Source: Melioribacteraceae bacterium (GTDB taxonomy: Bacteria; Bacteroidota; Ignavibacteria; Ignavibacteriales; Melioribacteraceae). Taken from it: 64,000 nucleotides of DNA. Made by a program: the position numbers and the translations under genes. Below, piece by piece: positions 26,514 to 35,415 of the stretch; the first letter of the stretch is position 1; each line of letters begins with the position of its first letter. A model generated the notes under the pieces. That model searched no databases and was not told where the DNA came from. It saw only the letters and a list, made by a program, of their open reading frames with translations. The DNA lies in the NCBI GenBank assembly GCA_016342755.1, contig JAEINS010000002.1, positions 124,001 through 188,000 on the forward strand, in the 5' to 3' direction.

Positions 26514-27569
26514 TTAAAATTCTTTTAATATTTTACATTCATAATGATTTATAAAAAATGATTCAACATCACTCTCAATAACTGCCATTGCAACTCTTGT
26601 TTTATATTTCACAGAGTTGACTTCTGAAGTAATAATGCCAATCTGGTTTTCTTTCGATTTAATTATATATGGCAATTCAATTTTATCCTCTATGTTAAAC
26701 TCAACCAGACACAATTTACTCACAGAATTATCGCCGGATAAATATGGAACTATTTTTTCATATCCTAAATAGCCTTTTTTCGATTCATCAATCAGGTTCT
26801 TTATTTTCAAATCGAAAGGAGAAAATTTACCGTTGTATTCTGACGGATATACAGATATGCCATTTTCAATTCTAAAACTTTTAAAAGCTTCTTCACCTAA
26901 AAATGCAACATCAAGAACACTTTTATTTTCTTCAAGCAAATTAAAAACTTCATCTAATCCTTTGTCTTTAATTAGTATCCAATATTTTTCAACCCCGTCG
27001 CAGAACTTTATTACATTAATTTCAAAATCATCTACTAAAAATTTTCTAATCTTTAATTCTTCAATTTTTTCAACACCGTCCCCGCATAAAATTGAAAGAT
27101 ATGTTAAAGCCTGTGGACCATATAACTCAAATAACGAATACTTATTTTCTTCCTCTTTAACTTTTACATCTTCACCAACAATGTAATTATCTATCCATCT
27201 TTTTATTTTCTTTTTGTCGTCTCTGCTTCTAACTAATAAATGATAATCATTGATTGGCAATAAAACTACTTCATCCAATACTCCGCCAAAGGAATTGCAA
27301 AATAATGTTTTTGTTGCTTTATCAGGCTGAATATTACATAACTCTTTTGTTGTAATTCTATTAAGAAATCCTTTACAATCATTACCAAATAATTCCAAAA
27401 ATACACTATCAGAAATATTTCTAACAGCAACTCCGTGTTTTACCGCGTTATACTCATCTATAACAGAGGTATACTGTTTGCAAGAACCATCCTTATTGAA
27501 CTCCGCGTCTTCAAATTTATCTTTAATATATTTGGTTATGTCTACTTTTGGTGTTTCAACAAAATTCAT
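26514..27569 (-). CDS. YgfZ/GcvT-like folate-binding protein
   Basis: A 351-residue protein of the aminomethyltransferase fold. It opens like the family (YNAVKHGVAVRNISDSVFLELFGNDCKGFLNRITT) and keeps the tetrahydrofolate-binding architecture. YgfZ proteins help maintain iron-sulphur enzymes in a folate-dependent way. The YgfZ signature is normally KGCYxGQE; here the aligned segment reads KKGYLGYEKIVPYL, so the conserved Cys and Gln are missing. It is therefore a divergent member and may not have the usual YgfZ activity. It is not the glycine-cleavage T protein by context, since no gcvH or gcvP is nearby. GAGGAATT precedes the ATG. It forms an operon with the adenosyltransferase gene downstream and the lipoprotein gene 12 bp upstream. 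Confidence 0.75.
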   Translation of the reverse strand: MNFVETPKVDITKYIKDKFEDAEFNKDGSCKQYTSVIDEYNAVKHGVAVRNISDSVFLELFGNDCKGFLNRITTKELCNIQPDKATKTLFCNSFGGVLDEVVLLPINDYHLLVRSRDDKKKIKRWIDNYIVGEDVKVKEEENKYSLFELYGPQALTYLSILCGDGVEKIEELKIRKFLVDDFEINVIKFCDGVEKYWILIKDKGLDEVFNLLEENKSVLDVAFLGEEAFKSFRIENGISVYPSEYNGKFSPFDLKIKNLIDESKKGYLGYEKIVPYLSGDNSVSKLCLVEFNIEDKIELPYIIKSKENQIGIITSEVNSVKYKTRVAMAVIESDVESFFINHYECKILKEF

Positions 27570-27581
27570 AATTCCTCTTAA

Positions 27582-28418
27582 TTAATATTTCCGGGTCCAT
27601 CTTTTACTAACCGGTGTTGTGTAAAGCTGCTTTTTATCGTCCCAATAAAAAGGTATCGAGTCAATAAGCTTATTATAATTAACTGTATCAACATATCTGT
27701 ATTCCCAATAATCAGGATACATATCATCATTCAAACTTAAAAAACTTCTTTTATGCGCTATACCTTCGTAAGTCTCTAATAAGTGAGGTTCATTTCTAAT
27801 TCCGTCTATAAAGAAATAATTAAAATCCCTATGGCCTGATATAATGCCATATTCGAAATTGAGACTAATATATTCAATATTTTTTTGTTTCCACTTTTTA
27901 TAATTCATGTAATTGAAACCGCCATGAATCGGGACTTCTTTTTCCCACAACATAGCAAAACCGTTTTGTTCATTACATTCAAACAGTGTTAGATAGAAAA
28001 ACGCTGTTCCTAACTTAGTAGAATCAAGATTGATAAAACTCGATTCATATCCGGTCAGATTTTTCTTCTCCACGTATCTTTCACCTACTTTTGATTTTGC
28101 AATAAGAGCAAAAACATAATTTTTATTTTTCTTTACTTTATAAAGAACCGCAGGTTTAGGAATATTATATGTATTGGTTTTATCGAATTCTAATAAGTGT
28201 GTTCCATCAGGATAATTTTCTAAAATATATTCTTGAAGAGCTAAAGTATCGCAAGGAGTTCTGGTACCGGCACGCTCTTTTTTAATATCAAGATTATGAC
28301 TCTTTAAATCTCTTTCCTTATCACCAGAAAAAGCAGCATCACCCGATTTACCGCCATCATCACTGCATGAAGTAATAAACAACATTGCTGAAAATAGAAT
28401 TACAAAAAAACCTTTCAT
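27582..28418 (-). CDS. Lipoprotein of unknown function
   Basis: A 278-residue predicted lipoprotein with the lipobox FITSCSDDGG. Asp/Gly/Ser-rich linker residues follow the Cys, then a folded region with many Tyr and Lys (VLYKVKKNKNYVFALIAKSK, YKKWKQKNIEYISLNFEYG). I see no known domain. Two ATGs are adjacent; the second (28418) has GAGGAA at the better distance of about six bases, so I start there. It lies between the dipeptidase gene, whose terminator hairpin lies just upstream, and the YgfZ-like gene, and probably heads the three-gene unit ending with the adenosyltransferase gene. Function is unknown. Confidence 0.75.
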   Translation of the reverse strand: MKGFFVILFSAMLFITSCSDDGGKSGDAAFSGDKERDLKSHNLDIKKERAGTRTPCDTLALQEYILENYPDGTHLLEFDKTNTYNIPKPAVLYKVKKNKNYVFALIAKSKVGERYVEKKNLTGYESSFINLDSTKLGTAFFYLTLFECNEQNGFAMLWEKEVPIHGGFNYMNYKKWKQKNIEYISLNFEYGIISGHRDFNYFFIDGIRNEPHLLETYEGIAHKRSFLSLNDDMYPDYWEYRYVDTVNYNKLIDSIPFYWDDKKQLYTTPVSKRWTRKY

Positions 28419-28456
28419 CATTTCCTCAAAAAGAGAATAAATAAATTTTAATAATT

Positions 28457-28487
28457 GAGAGCTGTAAAGTTAATGTTTACAACTCTC
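28457..28487 (-). terminator. Terminator-like hairpin after the M20 dipeptidase gene
   Basis: A 12-bp stem with one wobble (GAGAGTTGTAAA with TTTACAGCTCTC on the minus strand) and a 7-base loop begins 10 bases after the dipeptidase stop; the following minus-strand sequence is A/T-rich. Confidence 0.65.
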
Positions 28488-28496
28488 CAAACAAAA

Positions 28497-29867
28497 TTAC
28501 TTTGAGTAATTGTCCAGAAAATATATTGAACTTAAAATACCCCGCTCAAAACTTTTTAAACTAAAATGTTCGTTTGGCGAATGAATATTGTCAGTATCTA
28601 AACCAAGTCCCATTAAAACAGCCGGAGATTTTAATTGTTTAACAAATTCAACAACAATTGGAATCGAACCGCCTTCTCTGGTATAAACCGTTTTTTTACC
28701 AAATGATTTTGAAACAGCTTCTGAAGCCGCCACAATAGCTTTATCATCTAACGGAACTACAACCGGATTTCCACCATGCATCTCGGTTACTTTTATTTTG
28801 CACGATTTTGGAGTAAGTGTTTTTATATATTTAGTAAATATTTTTGCTACCTTTTTAGGATCTTGATTTGGAACCAATCGCATACTTATTTTGGCTGTAG
28901 CTTTTGATGGTAAAACAGTTTTGGCACCTTCACCAGTAAATCCACCAAATATACCATTACAATCCAAAGTTGGTCTTGTCCATAACCTTTCAAGCGTGCT
29001 AAATCCTTTTTCACCACTTAACTCAGCAACTTTATATTCTTTTGCAAACTTTTTATCATTGAATTTTAATGCTTCAAAATTTTCTTTTTCTTGTTTAGTT
29101 ACTTCAGGAACCTCATCATAAAAATTTGGAATTGTAATAGTACCATTTTCATCATGAAGTTTGGCAATCATTTTTGCCAACTCATTAATTGGGTTTGCAA
29201 TAGCTCCACCAAAACTTCCAGAATGTAAATCTCTATTAGGACCAGTTAATTCAACTTCTAAATAAGCTAACCCACGTAAACCATAAGTTATAGTAGGAAT
29301 TCCTTCTCCGTATAAACTTGTATCTGAAATTAAAATTGCCTCACATTTTAAGAGATCTTTTCCTTCTTTAGATTTAAGAAATGTTTCTAAACTAGAACTA
29401 CCTATTTCCTCTTCACCTTCAAAAAGAAATTTTACATTAACAGGCAATTCTTTTTTAGTTTTCAAATATGCTTCAACGGCTTTTATATGAACAAAACTCT
29501 GTCCCTTATCATCATCAGCACCTCTTGCCCAAATTTTACCATCCTTTACAACTGGTTCAAACGGATCAGTATCCCAAAGTTCAATCGGATCAATTGGTTG
29601 TACATCGTAATGACCATACACTAAAACTGTAGGTTTATCTTTAGCCTGCAGCCATTCACCGTAAACTAACGGGTGTCCGTCAGTTTTAATTATTTTTGTT
29701 GTTTTGATGCCAATGCTTTTTAAGTTTGCCTCAACAAATTTTGCACAAGTTATCATATCATTTTTATTTTCGGGAAGTGTACTTATACTTGGAATTCTTA
29801 TATAATCTTTTAATTCCTCAATAAACTTTTCCAAGTTCTCATCAACATATTTTATTACCTTATCCAC
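28497..29867 (-). CDS. M20 family dipeptidase (metallopeptidase)
   Basis: A 456-residue cytoplasmic zinc peptidase of the M20 carnosinase/succinyl-diaminopimelate type, expected to cleave dipeptides. Metal-site motifs are clear: LVYGHYDVQP (His and Asp ligands), WARGADDDKGQ (bridging Asp) and FEGEEEIGSS (catalytic Glu pair). The lid domain contains LRGLAYLEVELTGPNRDLHSG and the last ligand is in NIHSPNEHFSL. The frame is open for 29 more codons upstream, but GGAGG sits six bases before an in-frame GTG at 29867 that begins MDKVIKYVDENLEKF. This fits family starts, so I use GTG. The gene is divergent from the LptF/LptG pair and is followed by its own hairpin. Confidence 0.93.
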   Translation of the reverse strand: MDKVIKYVDENLEKFIEELKDYIRIPSISTLPENKNDMITCAKFVEANLKSIGIKTTKIIKTDGHPLVYGEWLQAKDKPTVLVYGHYDVQPIDPIELWDTDPFEPVVKDGKIWARGADDDKGQSFVHIKAVEAYLKTKKELPVNVKFLFEGEEEIGSSSLETFLKSKEGKDLLKCEAILISDTSLYGEGIPTITYGLRGLAYLEVELTGPNRDLHSGSFGGAIANPINELAKMIAKLHDENGTITIPNFYDEVPEVTKQEKENFEALKFNDKKFAKEYKVAELSGEKGFSTLERLWTRPTLDCNGIFGGFTGEGAKTVLPSKATAKISMRLVPNQDPKKVAKIFTKYIKTLTPKSCKIKVTEMHGGNPVVVPLDDKAIVAASEAVSKSFGKKTVYTREGGSIPIVVEFVKQLKSPAVLMGLGLDTDNIHSPNEHFSLKSFERGILSSIYFLDNYSK

Positions 29868-30079
29868 TTTATACCTCCATTTAATTGAGAAGCTATTTAT
29901 TATTTGTCTTAACCTTACTAAAATAAGAAAATATTTGCAAAATTTGTGAAACAAGTAACAGGCAATTATTGTTTGCCGGTCTCAATATTTTTTATATTAT
30001 ATGCTTATTTTTAGTTAATAATACTTAATTTTGTACTTTATAAAATTGACAGATACTAAAGCAAAAGATAATTTAGATA

Positions 30080-31447
30080 ATGATACTATTCAGATATATT
30101 TCTAAAAATCATTTATTACCCTTCATTTTTTCAACAGGTGTTTTAATAGCGGTTTTTCTGCTTCAGTTTTTAATGAAGACGGCTGATAAACTTGTTGGAA
30201 AGGGATTAGATTTTTGGGTAATTGTAAAGCTTGTAATATATAATCTGGGATGGATTGTAGTTCTTGTAATACCTATGGCTGTTTTAGTAGCTACTTTAAT
30301 GGCTTTTGGCAACATGGCTCAGAATAACGAAGTAGCAATTATGAAAGCCTCTGGTATTAGCTTATATAAAATGCTTGTTCCCCCGCTGCTTGGAAGTATG
30401 CTAATTGCCACACTTTTAATCTTGTTTAATAATACTGTTTACCCCGAAACAAATCATGCATTAAAAATTTTGATGCGCGATATCTCGAGAAAAAAACCTA
30501 CTCTGTCACTAGTGCCCGGAGTGTTTAGTAACGACATTCCCAAATATTCTATTCTTGCACGGAAAATAAATCCGCTTACAAATGAACTTGGTAATGTTAC
30601 AATTTATGATAAATCTGATCCCAACTTTGTTAATGTTGTTACCGCAGAATCCGGGAAAATTTATTTTTCTGGAGGACAAAAAAAATTATTGATGGATTTG
30701 AAAAATGGCGAAATTCATCAATATGATTTAACTAAAACTAAAGACTATCAAATATTGTACTTTGATATTCACAGGATCTCAATGCCAGGTGATCAATTTA
30801 CTTTTCAGCAAAGCGAGACTGGCGGACACCGGTCTGATAGGGAATTAAGCGCGCAGGATATGATTAAAATTGTTGATAGTCTTGGCTTGGTGAGAGATAG
30901 GTATATTTCAACTTTCTCTGGGAATTTGGTGAGTCAGCATAATCCGGATTCCACTCAGTTTTATTCCGGGCAGACTAAAAAAAGTGCTAAACATATTTAT
31001 CTAAGAGTTGAAGATAAAATTAAAACTGCCAGCCGTATTATGAAAAGTGATCTTAGAAGAATTGATTCTAAGCGAAAACAGATAAATAAATATTGGGTTG
31101 AAATACATAAAAAATATTCAATTCCGGTAGCATGTATTGTATTTATACTTATTGGTGCACCGCTTGGAACAATGACCAGGAAAGGCGGATTTGGTGTTGC
31201 CGCGGGAATTAGCCTTATATTCTTTATTATATACTGGGCTTTTTTAATAGGCGGCGAAAAACTTGCTGATAGAAATCTTCTTTCGCCATTCTGGGGAATG
31301 TGGAGCGCAAATATTGTATTAGGAATTCTGGGTATTTACTTAACTGTTAAATCGGCAAGAGAAAGAATAACCTTAGACTTCAATTTCATAAATAAATTAA
31401 TTCCGAAAAAATTTCGAGAGAATTTTAAAACTGATGAAAATTCTTGA
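30080..31447 (+). CDS. LptF/LptG family permease (lipopolysaccharide export)
   Basis: A 455-residue inner-membrane permease of the YjgP/YjgQ family, part of the ABC machine that pulls lipopolysaccharide from the inner membrane. Three N-terminal helices are visible (LPFIFSTGVLIAVFLLQFLM, VKLVIYNLGWIVVLVIPMAV and a third near 105-120), then a periplasmic jelly-roll region and three C-terminal helices (IPVACIVFILIGAPLGTMTR). It is longer than typical LptF (~360) because of a ~90-residue charged insertion before the fourth helix, around residues 240-335. It overlaps the next permease gene by 14 bp, so the two are co-translated as a heterodimer. Which is LptF and which LptG is not certain. Confidence 0.92.
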   Translation: MILFRYISKNHLLPFIFSTGVLIAVFLLQFLMKTADKLVGKGLDFWVIVKLVIYNLGWIVVLVIPMAVLVATLMAFGNMAQNNEVAIMKASGISLYKMLVPPLLGSMLIATLLILFNNTVYPETNHALKILMRDISRKKPTLSLVPGVFSNDIPKYSILARKINPLTNELGNVTIYDKSDPNFVNVVTAESGKIYFSGGQKKLLMDLKNGEIHQYDLTKTKDYQILYFDIHRISMPGDQFTFQQSETGGHRSDRELSAQDMIKIVDSLGLVRDRYISTFSGNLVSQHNPDSTQFYSGQTKKSAKHIYLRVEDKIKTASRIMKSDLRRIDSKRKQINKYWVEIHKKYSIPVACIVFILIGAPLGTMTRKGGFGVAAGISLIFFIIYWAFLIGGEKLADRNLLSPFWGMWSANIVLGILGIYLTVKSARERITLDFNFINKLIPKKFRENFKTDENS

Positions 31448-32516
31448 TAGATATTTAATTAAACAATTTTCGCAAACCATTCTTTTTGCATTATTGGTTT
31501 TTATGACAATCTTTGTTGTAATAGACCTAATGGAAAAGATGGATGATTTTATAGATCATAATGTTCCTTTCGAATATATCATCAAATATTATATTGTATT
31601 TATTCCCGATATATTAAAACTAATGCTTCCGGTAGCGGTTTTGCTTGCCTGTCTTTTTACAGTAGGTAAAATGTCCACTCAGAATGAGCTTGCCGCAATT
31701 AAATCGAGCGGAGTAAGTTTTTATCGATACATGATGCCTTTTCTTTTTGTAGCTTTTGTTATAAGTATTTTGGCAATATATTTTGGCGGATATGTTGTTC
31801 CAATTGCAAATAAAGAAAAAATATATATTGAACGTGTTTACATGGAAAAAGGTGGCAGCGATAATGATAACAATGTTTTTTTTCAGGACGATACAACACG
31901 AATTGTTACAATTGCTTTTTACAATACTAAATTAAATAGTGCTTCGCGAATCAGTATACAAAAATTTGATATAGACAATATTAATCATATGACCTCCCGC
32001 ATAGACGCTCCAAAGATGCTCTATGACACTGTAAGCACAACGTGGAATATTATAGACGGAATTAAAAGGGATTTTACAGATTCTGGAGAAGTTTATCTTA
32101 ACTTTGATACGCTAAATGTTGCGTACTTAAATTTTTCTCCTAATGATATTATTAGAAAACAGCAAAAGCCTAGTGAACTAACTCTGCCGGAATTAAAAAT
32201 ATTCGCCGCTGATCTGGCTCGTTCCGGGAATAATCCGATTGCTATTTTAATAGAATACCATTCAAGATTTGCTTTTGGGTTTGCCTGTATTGTGGTAATA
32301 TTATTTGGCTTGCCGCTTTCTGCCAATAATAGAAAAGGAGGTCTCGCCCTTCAGTTTGGGTTAAACCTGGCAATTACATTTTTATATTTAGTTTTTATGA
32401 AAGTGAGTCAGGCCTTAGGAAAGAACGGTTCTGTAAGTCCGGTAATAACTGCATGGCTGGCTAATGGTATATTTTTAGCGGCAGCCATACTTAATATTAT
32501 TAGAGCAAGAAAATAA
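31434..32516 (+). CDS. LptF/LptG family permease, second subunit
   Basis: A 360-residue inner-membrane protein, partner of the preceding gene. It begins MKILDRYLIKQF, a very typical LptF/G opening. Helices follow near residues 12-32, 60-80 and 100-120 (MMPFLFVAFVISILAIYFGG), a periplasmic domain spans ~125-265, and the last three helices are at the C-terminus (FAFGFACIVVILFGLPLSAN). The length is canonical, unlike its partner. It would form the transmembrane channel with the upstream product and work with LptB, which is not in this window. The gene ends facing the DUF3467 gene on the other strand after only 15 bp, with no strong terminator between them. Confidence 0.93.
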   Translation: MKILDRYLIKQFSQTILFALLVFMTIFVVIDLMEKMDDFIDHNVPFEYIIKYYIVFIPDILKLMLPVAVLLACLFTVGKMSTQNELAAIKSSGVSFYRYMMPFLFVAFVISILAIYFGGYVVPIANKEKIYIERVYMEKGGSDNDNNVFFQDDTTRIVTIAFYNTKLNSASRISIQKFDIDNINHMTSRIDAPKMLYDTVSTTWNIIDGIKRDFTDSGEVYLNFDTLNVAYLNFSPNDIIRKQQKPSELTLPELKIFAADLARSGNNPIAILIEYHSRFAFGFACIVVILFGLPLSANNRKGGLALQFGLNLAITFLYLVFMKVSQALGKNGSVSPVITAWLANGIFLAAAILNIIRARK

Positions 32517-32531
32517 TTTTATAGCTTATCT

Positions 32532-32858
32532 TTAATTTGGTTTAGAATCAGTATTAGTTTGTACAAAACCAAATTGCTGATTTGGCTGACCTTCGATATT
32601 TATTTCACCAAACCTTGCTTCAAATTTATCTATATTATCTTGAAGAGCTTTTAACAGCATTTTTGCATGCTGGGGAGTTGTTATAATTCTTGAATGTACT
32701 TTTGCTTTAGGCATACCAGGTACAACTCTTGTAAAATCGATTATAAACTCAGCCGGTGAATGTGTTATAATTGCCAGATTAGAATAAATGCCTTCAGCTT
32801 CTTTTTCACCAAGTTCAATATTAATTTGCTGTCCTTTCGGATCCTGTTTTGTATTCAT
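32532..32858 (-). CDS. DUF3467 family protein
   Basis: A small 108-residue soluble protein of the DUF3467 family, recognised by INIELGEKEAEGIYSNLA, then THSPAEFIIDFTRVVPGMPK and IITTPQHAKMLLKALQDNI. Proteins of this family are widespread in Bacteroidota and relatives and have no established biochemical function. The C-terminal ~20 residues (QPNQQFGFVQTNTDSKPN) look disordered. It stands alone, following the TPR lipoprotein gene on the same strand but behind that gene's terminator, so it has its own promoter somewhere in the ~90 bp upstream or depends on read-through. Confidence 0.85.
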   Translation of the reverse strand: MNTKQDPKGQQINIELGEKEAEGIYSNLAIITHSPAEFIIDFTRVVPGMPKAKVHSRIITTPQHAKMLLKALQDNIDKFEARFGEINIEGQPNQQFGFVQTNTDSKPN

Positions 32859-32889
32859 TTAAACACCATTGCTAAATTAGAAATAAAAA

Positions 32890-32922
32890 AACCCACAAGT
32901 TGTAATATACAAATTGTGGGTT
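32890..32922 (-). terminator. Rho-independent terminator of the TPR lipoprotein gene
   Basis: A 9-bp perfect stem (AACCCACAA/TTGTGGGTT) with a 15-base loop. On the minus strand it is followed by a run of T, 25 bp after the stop of 32947-34092. Confidence 0.85.
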
Positions 32923-32946
32923 AATAATAAATTTAATAAAATCTAT

Positions 32947-34092
32947 TTATTTTTGATCAGCTTTTTCAAAAGCTTCTTTCGATTTTTCTGCCATTCCTAA
33001 ATTAGCATAAACTTTTCCTAATAATTCCCAAATTGCAGGCTCATCAGGTTTTAACTCTAAATATTTTTCCATTGGAGGAATAGCTAATTCAAATTGTTTT
33101 AAGTATTCTTTTGAAGAATCTTCTTTAGAATCATCTTCTTTAGCTTCTAATTCTTCACGCATTTTAGCACCCCATTTAACATAAGTAACACCAAGGTTAT
33201 AAAGAGCGTTCATGTATTCTGCATCTAAATCAACAGCTTTTTGCAATTGTACAGCAGCACTGGCATAATCTTCAATGTTTAATAAAAGAGACCCGTAATT
33301 GTATCTGTAAAATTTATTTTCTGGCTCTTGTGCAACACCGGCTTTAAAAGCTTCAATTGCAACATCAATTTTATTAGCACCAACATATGCGTTAGAAAGA
33401 TCTCTTAAGATAATATTATCTTCCGGGAAAGCCTTTCTGCCAGCTTCTAGAATCTTAATTGCTTCGTTATAATTTTTTTCAGCTTCAGTTTTATCATCAC
33501 CAGCATCATATGCTTTCTGAATATAGATTTCACCAACTGCCGCATAAGCGTCTGAAGTAGGTTTTAATTCAATAATTCTTTTCCAGGTTGGGATTGCTTC
33601 ATCATTTTTACCAGCATTCATTTGGGCAAATGCTAAGTTCAGGTAAGTTCCAGCCGAATCTGGCTGACACATAATAGCTTCGTTAAAAGATCTTATCGAT
33701 TTATCAAAAAACATTTTAATAGTATCTTCATCAGTTGCTTTAGACGCTTTATTAAATAATGCTACTCCGGCGTTAAATCTTTTACCCCAGAAATATTTTT
33801 TATTGTTTTCAATATCTTTCGCAAATTTAGAACTAACGCCAGAAGATGCTTCATATGCTTCAATCATTCCCTCAACATCATCATTTTCACCTTTAATAAA
33901 ACCTATCCAATAATTAGCTTCATCATTTTTAGGATTTTTTGCCAGTTCTTGTTCTAGCATTTCTTGAGCTTTATCATATTTCTTTTGCTGGATATAAAGC
34001 TTTGCACCTGTCATTTCTGTTGACGAACATTGGAAAGCAGTAACACCTAATGCCATCGATAAAATTACCGCAAATACTAATATTCTTTTCAT
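32947..34092 (-). CDS. TPR-repeat lipoprotein
   Basis: A 381-residue predicted lipoprotein. The signal peptide ends at VTAFQCSSTEM, with Cys22 as the probable lipidation site. Behind it are about eight tetratricopeptide repeats, for example LYIQQKKYDKAQEMLEQELA, MNAGKNDEAIPTWKRIIELK and LLNIEDYASAAVQLQKAVDL. TPR solenoids mediate protein-protein contacts, here probably at the periplasmic face of a membrane. A charged insert (KEDDSKEDSSKEYLKQ) lies in one loop near residue 325. GGAGAAGTA precedes the ATG. It has its own terminator and shares a divergent promoter region with adenosine deaminase. The partner proteins are unknown. Confidence 0.88.
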   Translation of the reverse strand: MKRILVFAVILSMALGVTAFQCSSTEMTGAKLYIQQKKYDKAQEMLEQELAKNPKNDEANYWIGFIKGENDDVEGMIEAYEASSGVSSKFAKDIENNKKYFWGKRFNAGVALFNKASKATDEDTIKMFFDKSIRSFNEAIMCQPDSAGTYLNLAFAQMNAGKNDEAIPTWKRIIELKPTSDAYAAVGEIYIQKAYDAGDDKTEAEKNYNEAIKILEAGRKAFPEDNIILRDLSNAYVGANKIDVAIEAFKAGVAQEPENKFYRYNYGSLLLNIEDYASAAVQLQKAVDLDAEYMNALYNLGVTYVKWGAKMREELEAKEDDSKEDSSKEYLKQFELAIPPMEKYLELKPDEPAIWELLGKVYANLGMAEKSKEAFEKADQK

Positions 34093-34231
34093 TACTTCTC
34101 CACTTAATTTACTTAAAAAAATTTTTTAGCATAAGTTAAAAGTTACATAATTAGGCTAGGATAAGCAAGAAATAAACCATTATTTTCGCTAATTTGATAC
34201 TGACAAAAAGAATTCAACTTAATTTTTGTTT

Positions 34232-34251
34232 TGTTCTTATAAATAAGAACA
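34232..34251. promoter_or_regulatory. Perfect inverted repeat in the divergent promoter region
   Basis: TGTTCTTAT and ATAAGAACA flank AA, a perfect 9-2-9 dyad in the 227-bp gap between the TPR lipoprotein and adenosine deaminase genes. It is not followed by a U-run, so an operator for a dimeric regulator is more likely than a terminator. Confidence 0.45.
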
Positions 34252-34319
34252 CCTACTGTTAAAGCTTGTTGATTTTACTTAAAATAAAGGATATTTTTGA
34301 CTCTAAAAATTGAGGTCTT

Positions 34320-35408
34320 ATGAAAACTGAAGAAATAATCCAGGGCGTTCCTAAAGTACAATTGCATGATCATTTAGATGGTAGTTTAAGACCTTCAACT
34401 ATAATTGAACTTGCTGAAAAAAACAATTACAAAAACCTTCCTACTCATGATGTTGACAAACTTACCGACTGGTTTCATCGTGGTGCCAATAAAGGAAGTT
34501 TGGGCGAATATCTTGAAGGATTTGCGCATACTTGTGCTGTAATGCAGACTAAGGGATCTCTTGAGCGAATTGCTTATGAAATGATTGAAGATTCTGCTAA
34601 AGATGGTGTCTGCTACATTGAAACACGTTTTGCGCCTGTTTTTCATACACAGAAAGGTTTGCATTACGATGAAATAGTTAATGCTGTTCTAAGGGGCTTA
34701 GAACGCGGTAAAAAGGATTTTGGAACAGGATACGGATTAATTCTTTGCGGTATGCGTAATATGCATAATTCTCTAGAAATTGCAGAACTTGCAGTTAATT
34801 ATAGAAACCGAGGAGTTGTAGGTTTTGATCTTGCCGGTGAAGAAGGAGGTTATCCTCCCAAAAAACATATAGAGGCTTTCCAGTTTATTATGAGAGAGAA
34901 TTTTAATATTACTATCCATGCAGGCGAAGCATTTGGTCAGGAATCTATCTGGCAGGCAATTCAATTTTGCGGTGCGCATAGAATTGGGCATGCAACCAGA
35001 TTAAAAGAAGATTTCACTTATGATCAGAATGGTGAACTTATTGCATTAGGAAATCTGGCTCAATATGTTTTAGATAAACGCCTTCCCTTAGAAATATGTC
35101 TTCTTAGTAATGTCTGCACAGGAGCAATTGATAAACTGGGAAATCATCCATTTATTGATTTATATAAACAAAAATTTAGAGTTTTCTTAAATACTGACGG
35201 CCGATTAATGAGCAATACTTCGTTAACACATGAATATGTAACTGCCAGTAAAGTTTTTGATATAACTCTGGACGATATTGAAAAACTGAATATTAATGCT
35301 ATGAAATCATCTTTCCTGACTTATGAAGAAAGATTAAAATATATTTATGAGGTTATTAAACCTGGTTTCCAAAATATGAGAGAAAAATTATTATCACTAA
35401 AAGTATAA
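34320..35408 (+). CDS. add: Adenosine deaminase
   Basis: A 362-residue zinc-dependent amidohydrolase that converts adenosine to inosine in purine salvage. Visible active-site motifs are LHDHLDGSLRP (two His metal ligands), FDLAGEEGGYPP, ITIHAGEAFGQ (His ligand and the catalytic Glu region), RIGHATRL and FLNTDGRLMSNTSLTHEY (Asp ligand). Classical enzymes have two consecutive Asp in the last motif; here the second is Gly, a variation I believe also occurs in relatives from this phylum. GAGGTCTT precedes the ATG. The gene is followed after 7 bp by a small unknown gene and then a SerA-like gene, all on the plus strand. Confidence 0.93.
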   Translation: MKTEEIIQGVPKVQLHDHLDGSLRPSTIIELAEKNNYKNLPTHDVDKLTDWFHRGANKGSLGEYLEGFAHTCAVMQTKGSLERIAYEMIEDSAKDGVCYIETRFAPVFHTQKGLHYDEIVNAVLRGLERGKKDFGTGYGLILCGMRNMHNSLEIAELAVNYRNRGVVGFDLAGEEGGYPPKKHIEAFQFIMRENFNITIHAGEAFGQESIWQAIQFCGAHRIGHATRLKEDFTYDQNGELIALGNLAQYVLDKRLPLEICLLSNVCTGAIDKLGNHPFIDLYKQKFRVFLNTDGRLMSNTSLTHEYVTASKVFDITLDDIEKLNINAMKSSFLTYEERLKYIYEVIKPGFQNMREKLLSLKV

Positions 35409-35415
35409 AGGTAGC

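Noticed and set aside
26833-27186. 117-codon plus-strand frame opposite the YgfZ-like gene
   Set aside because: Ser/Phe-rich antisense translation typical of shadows; no start context.
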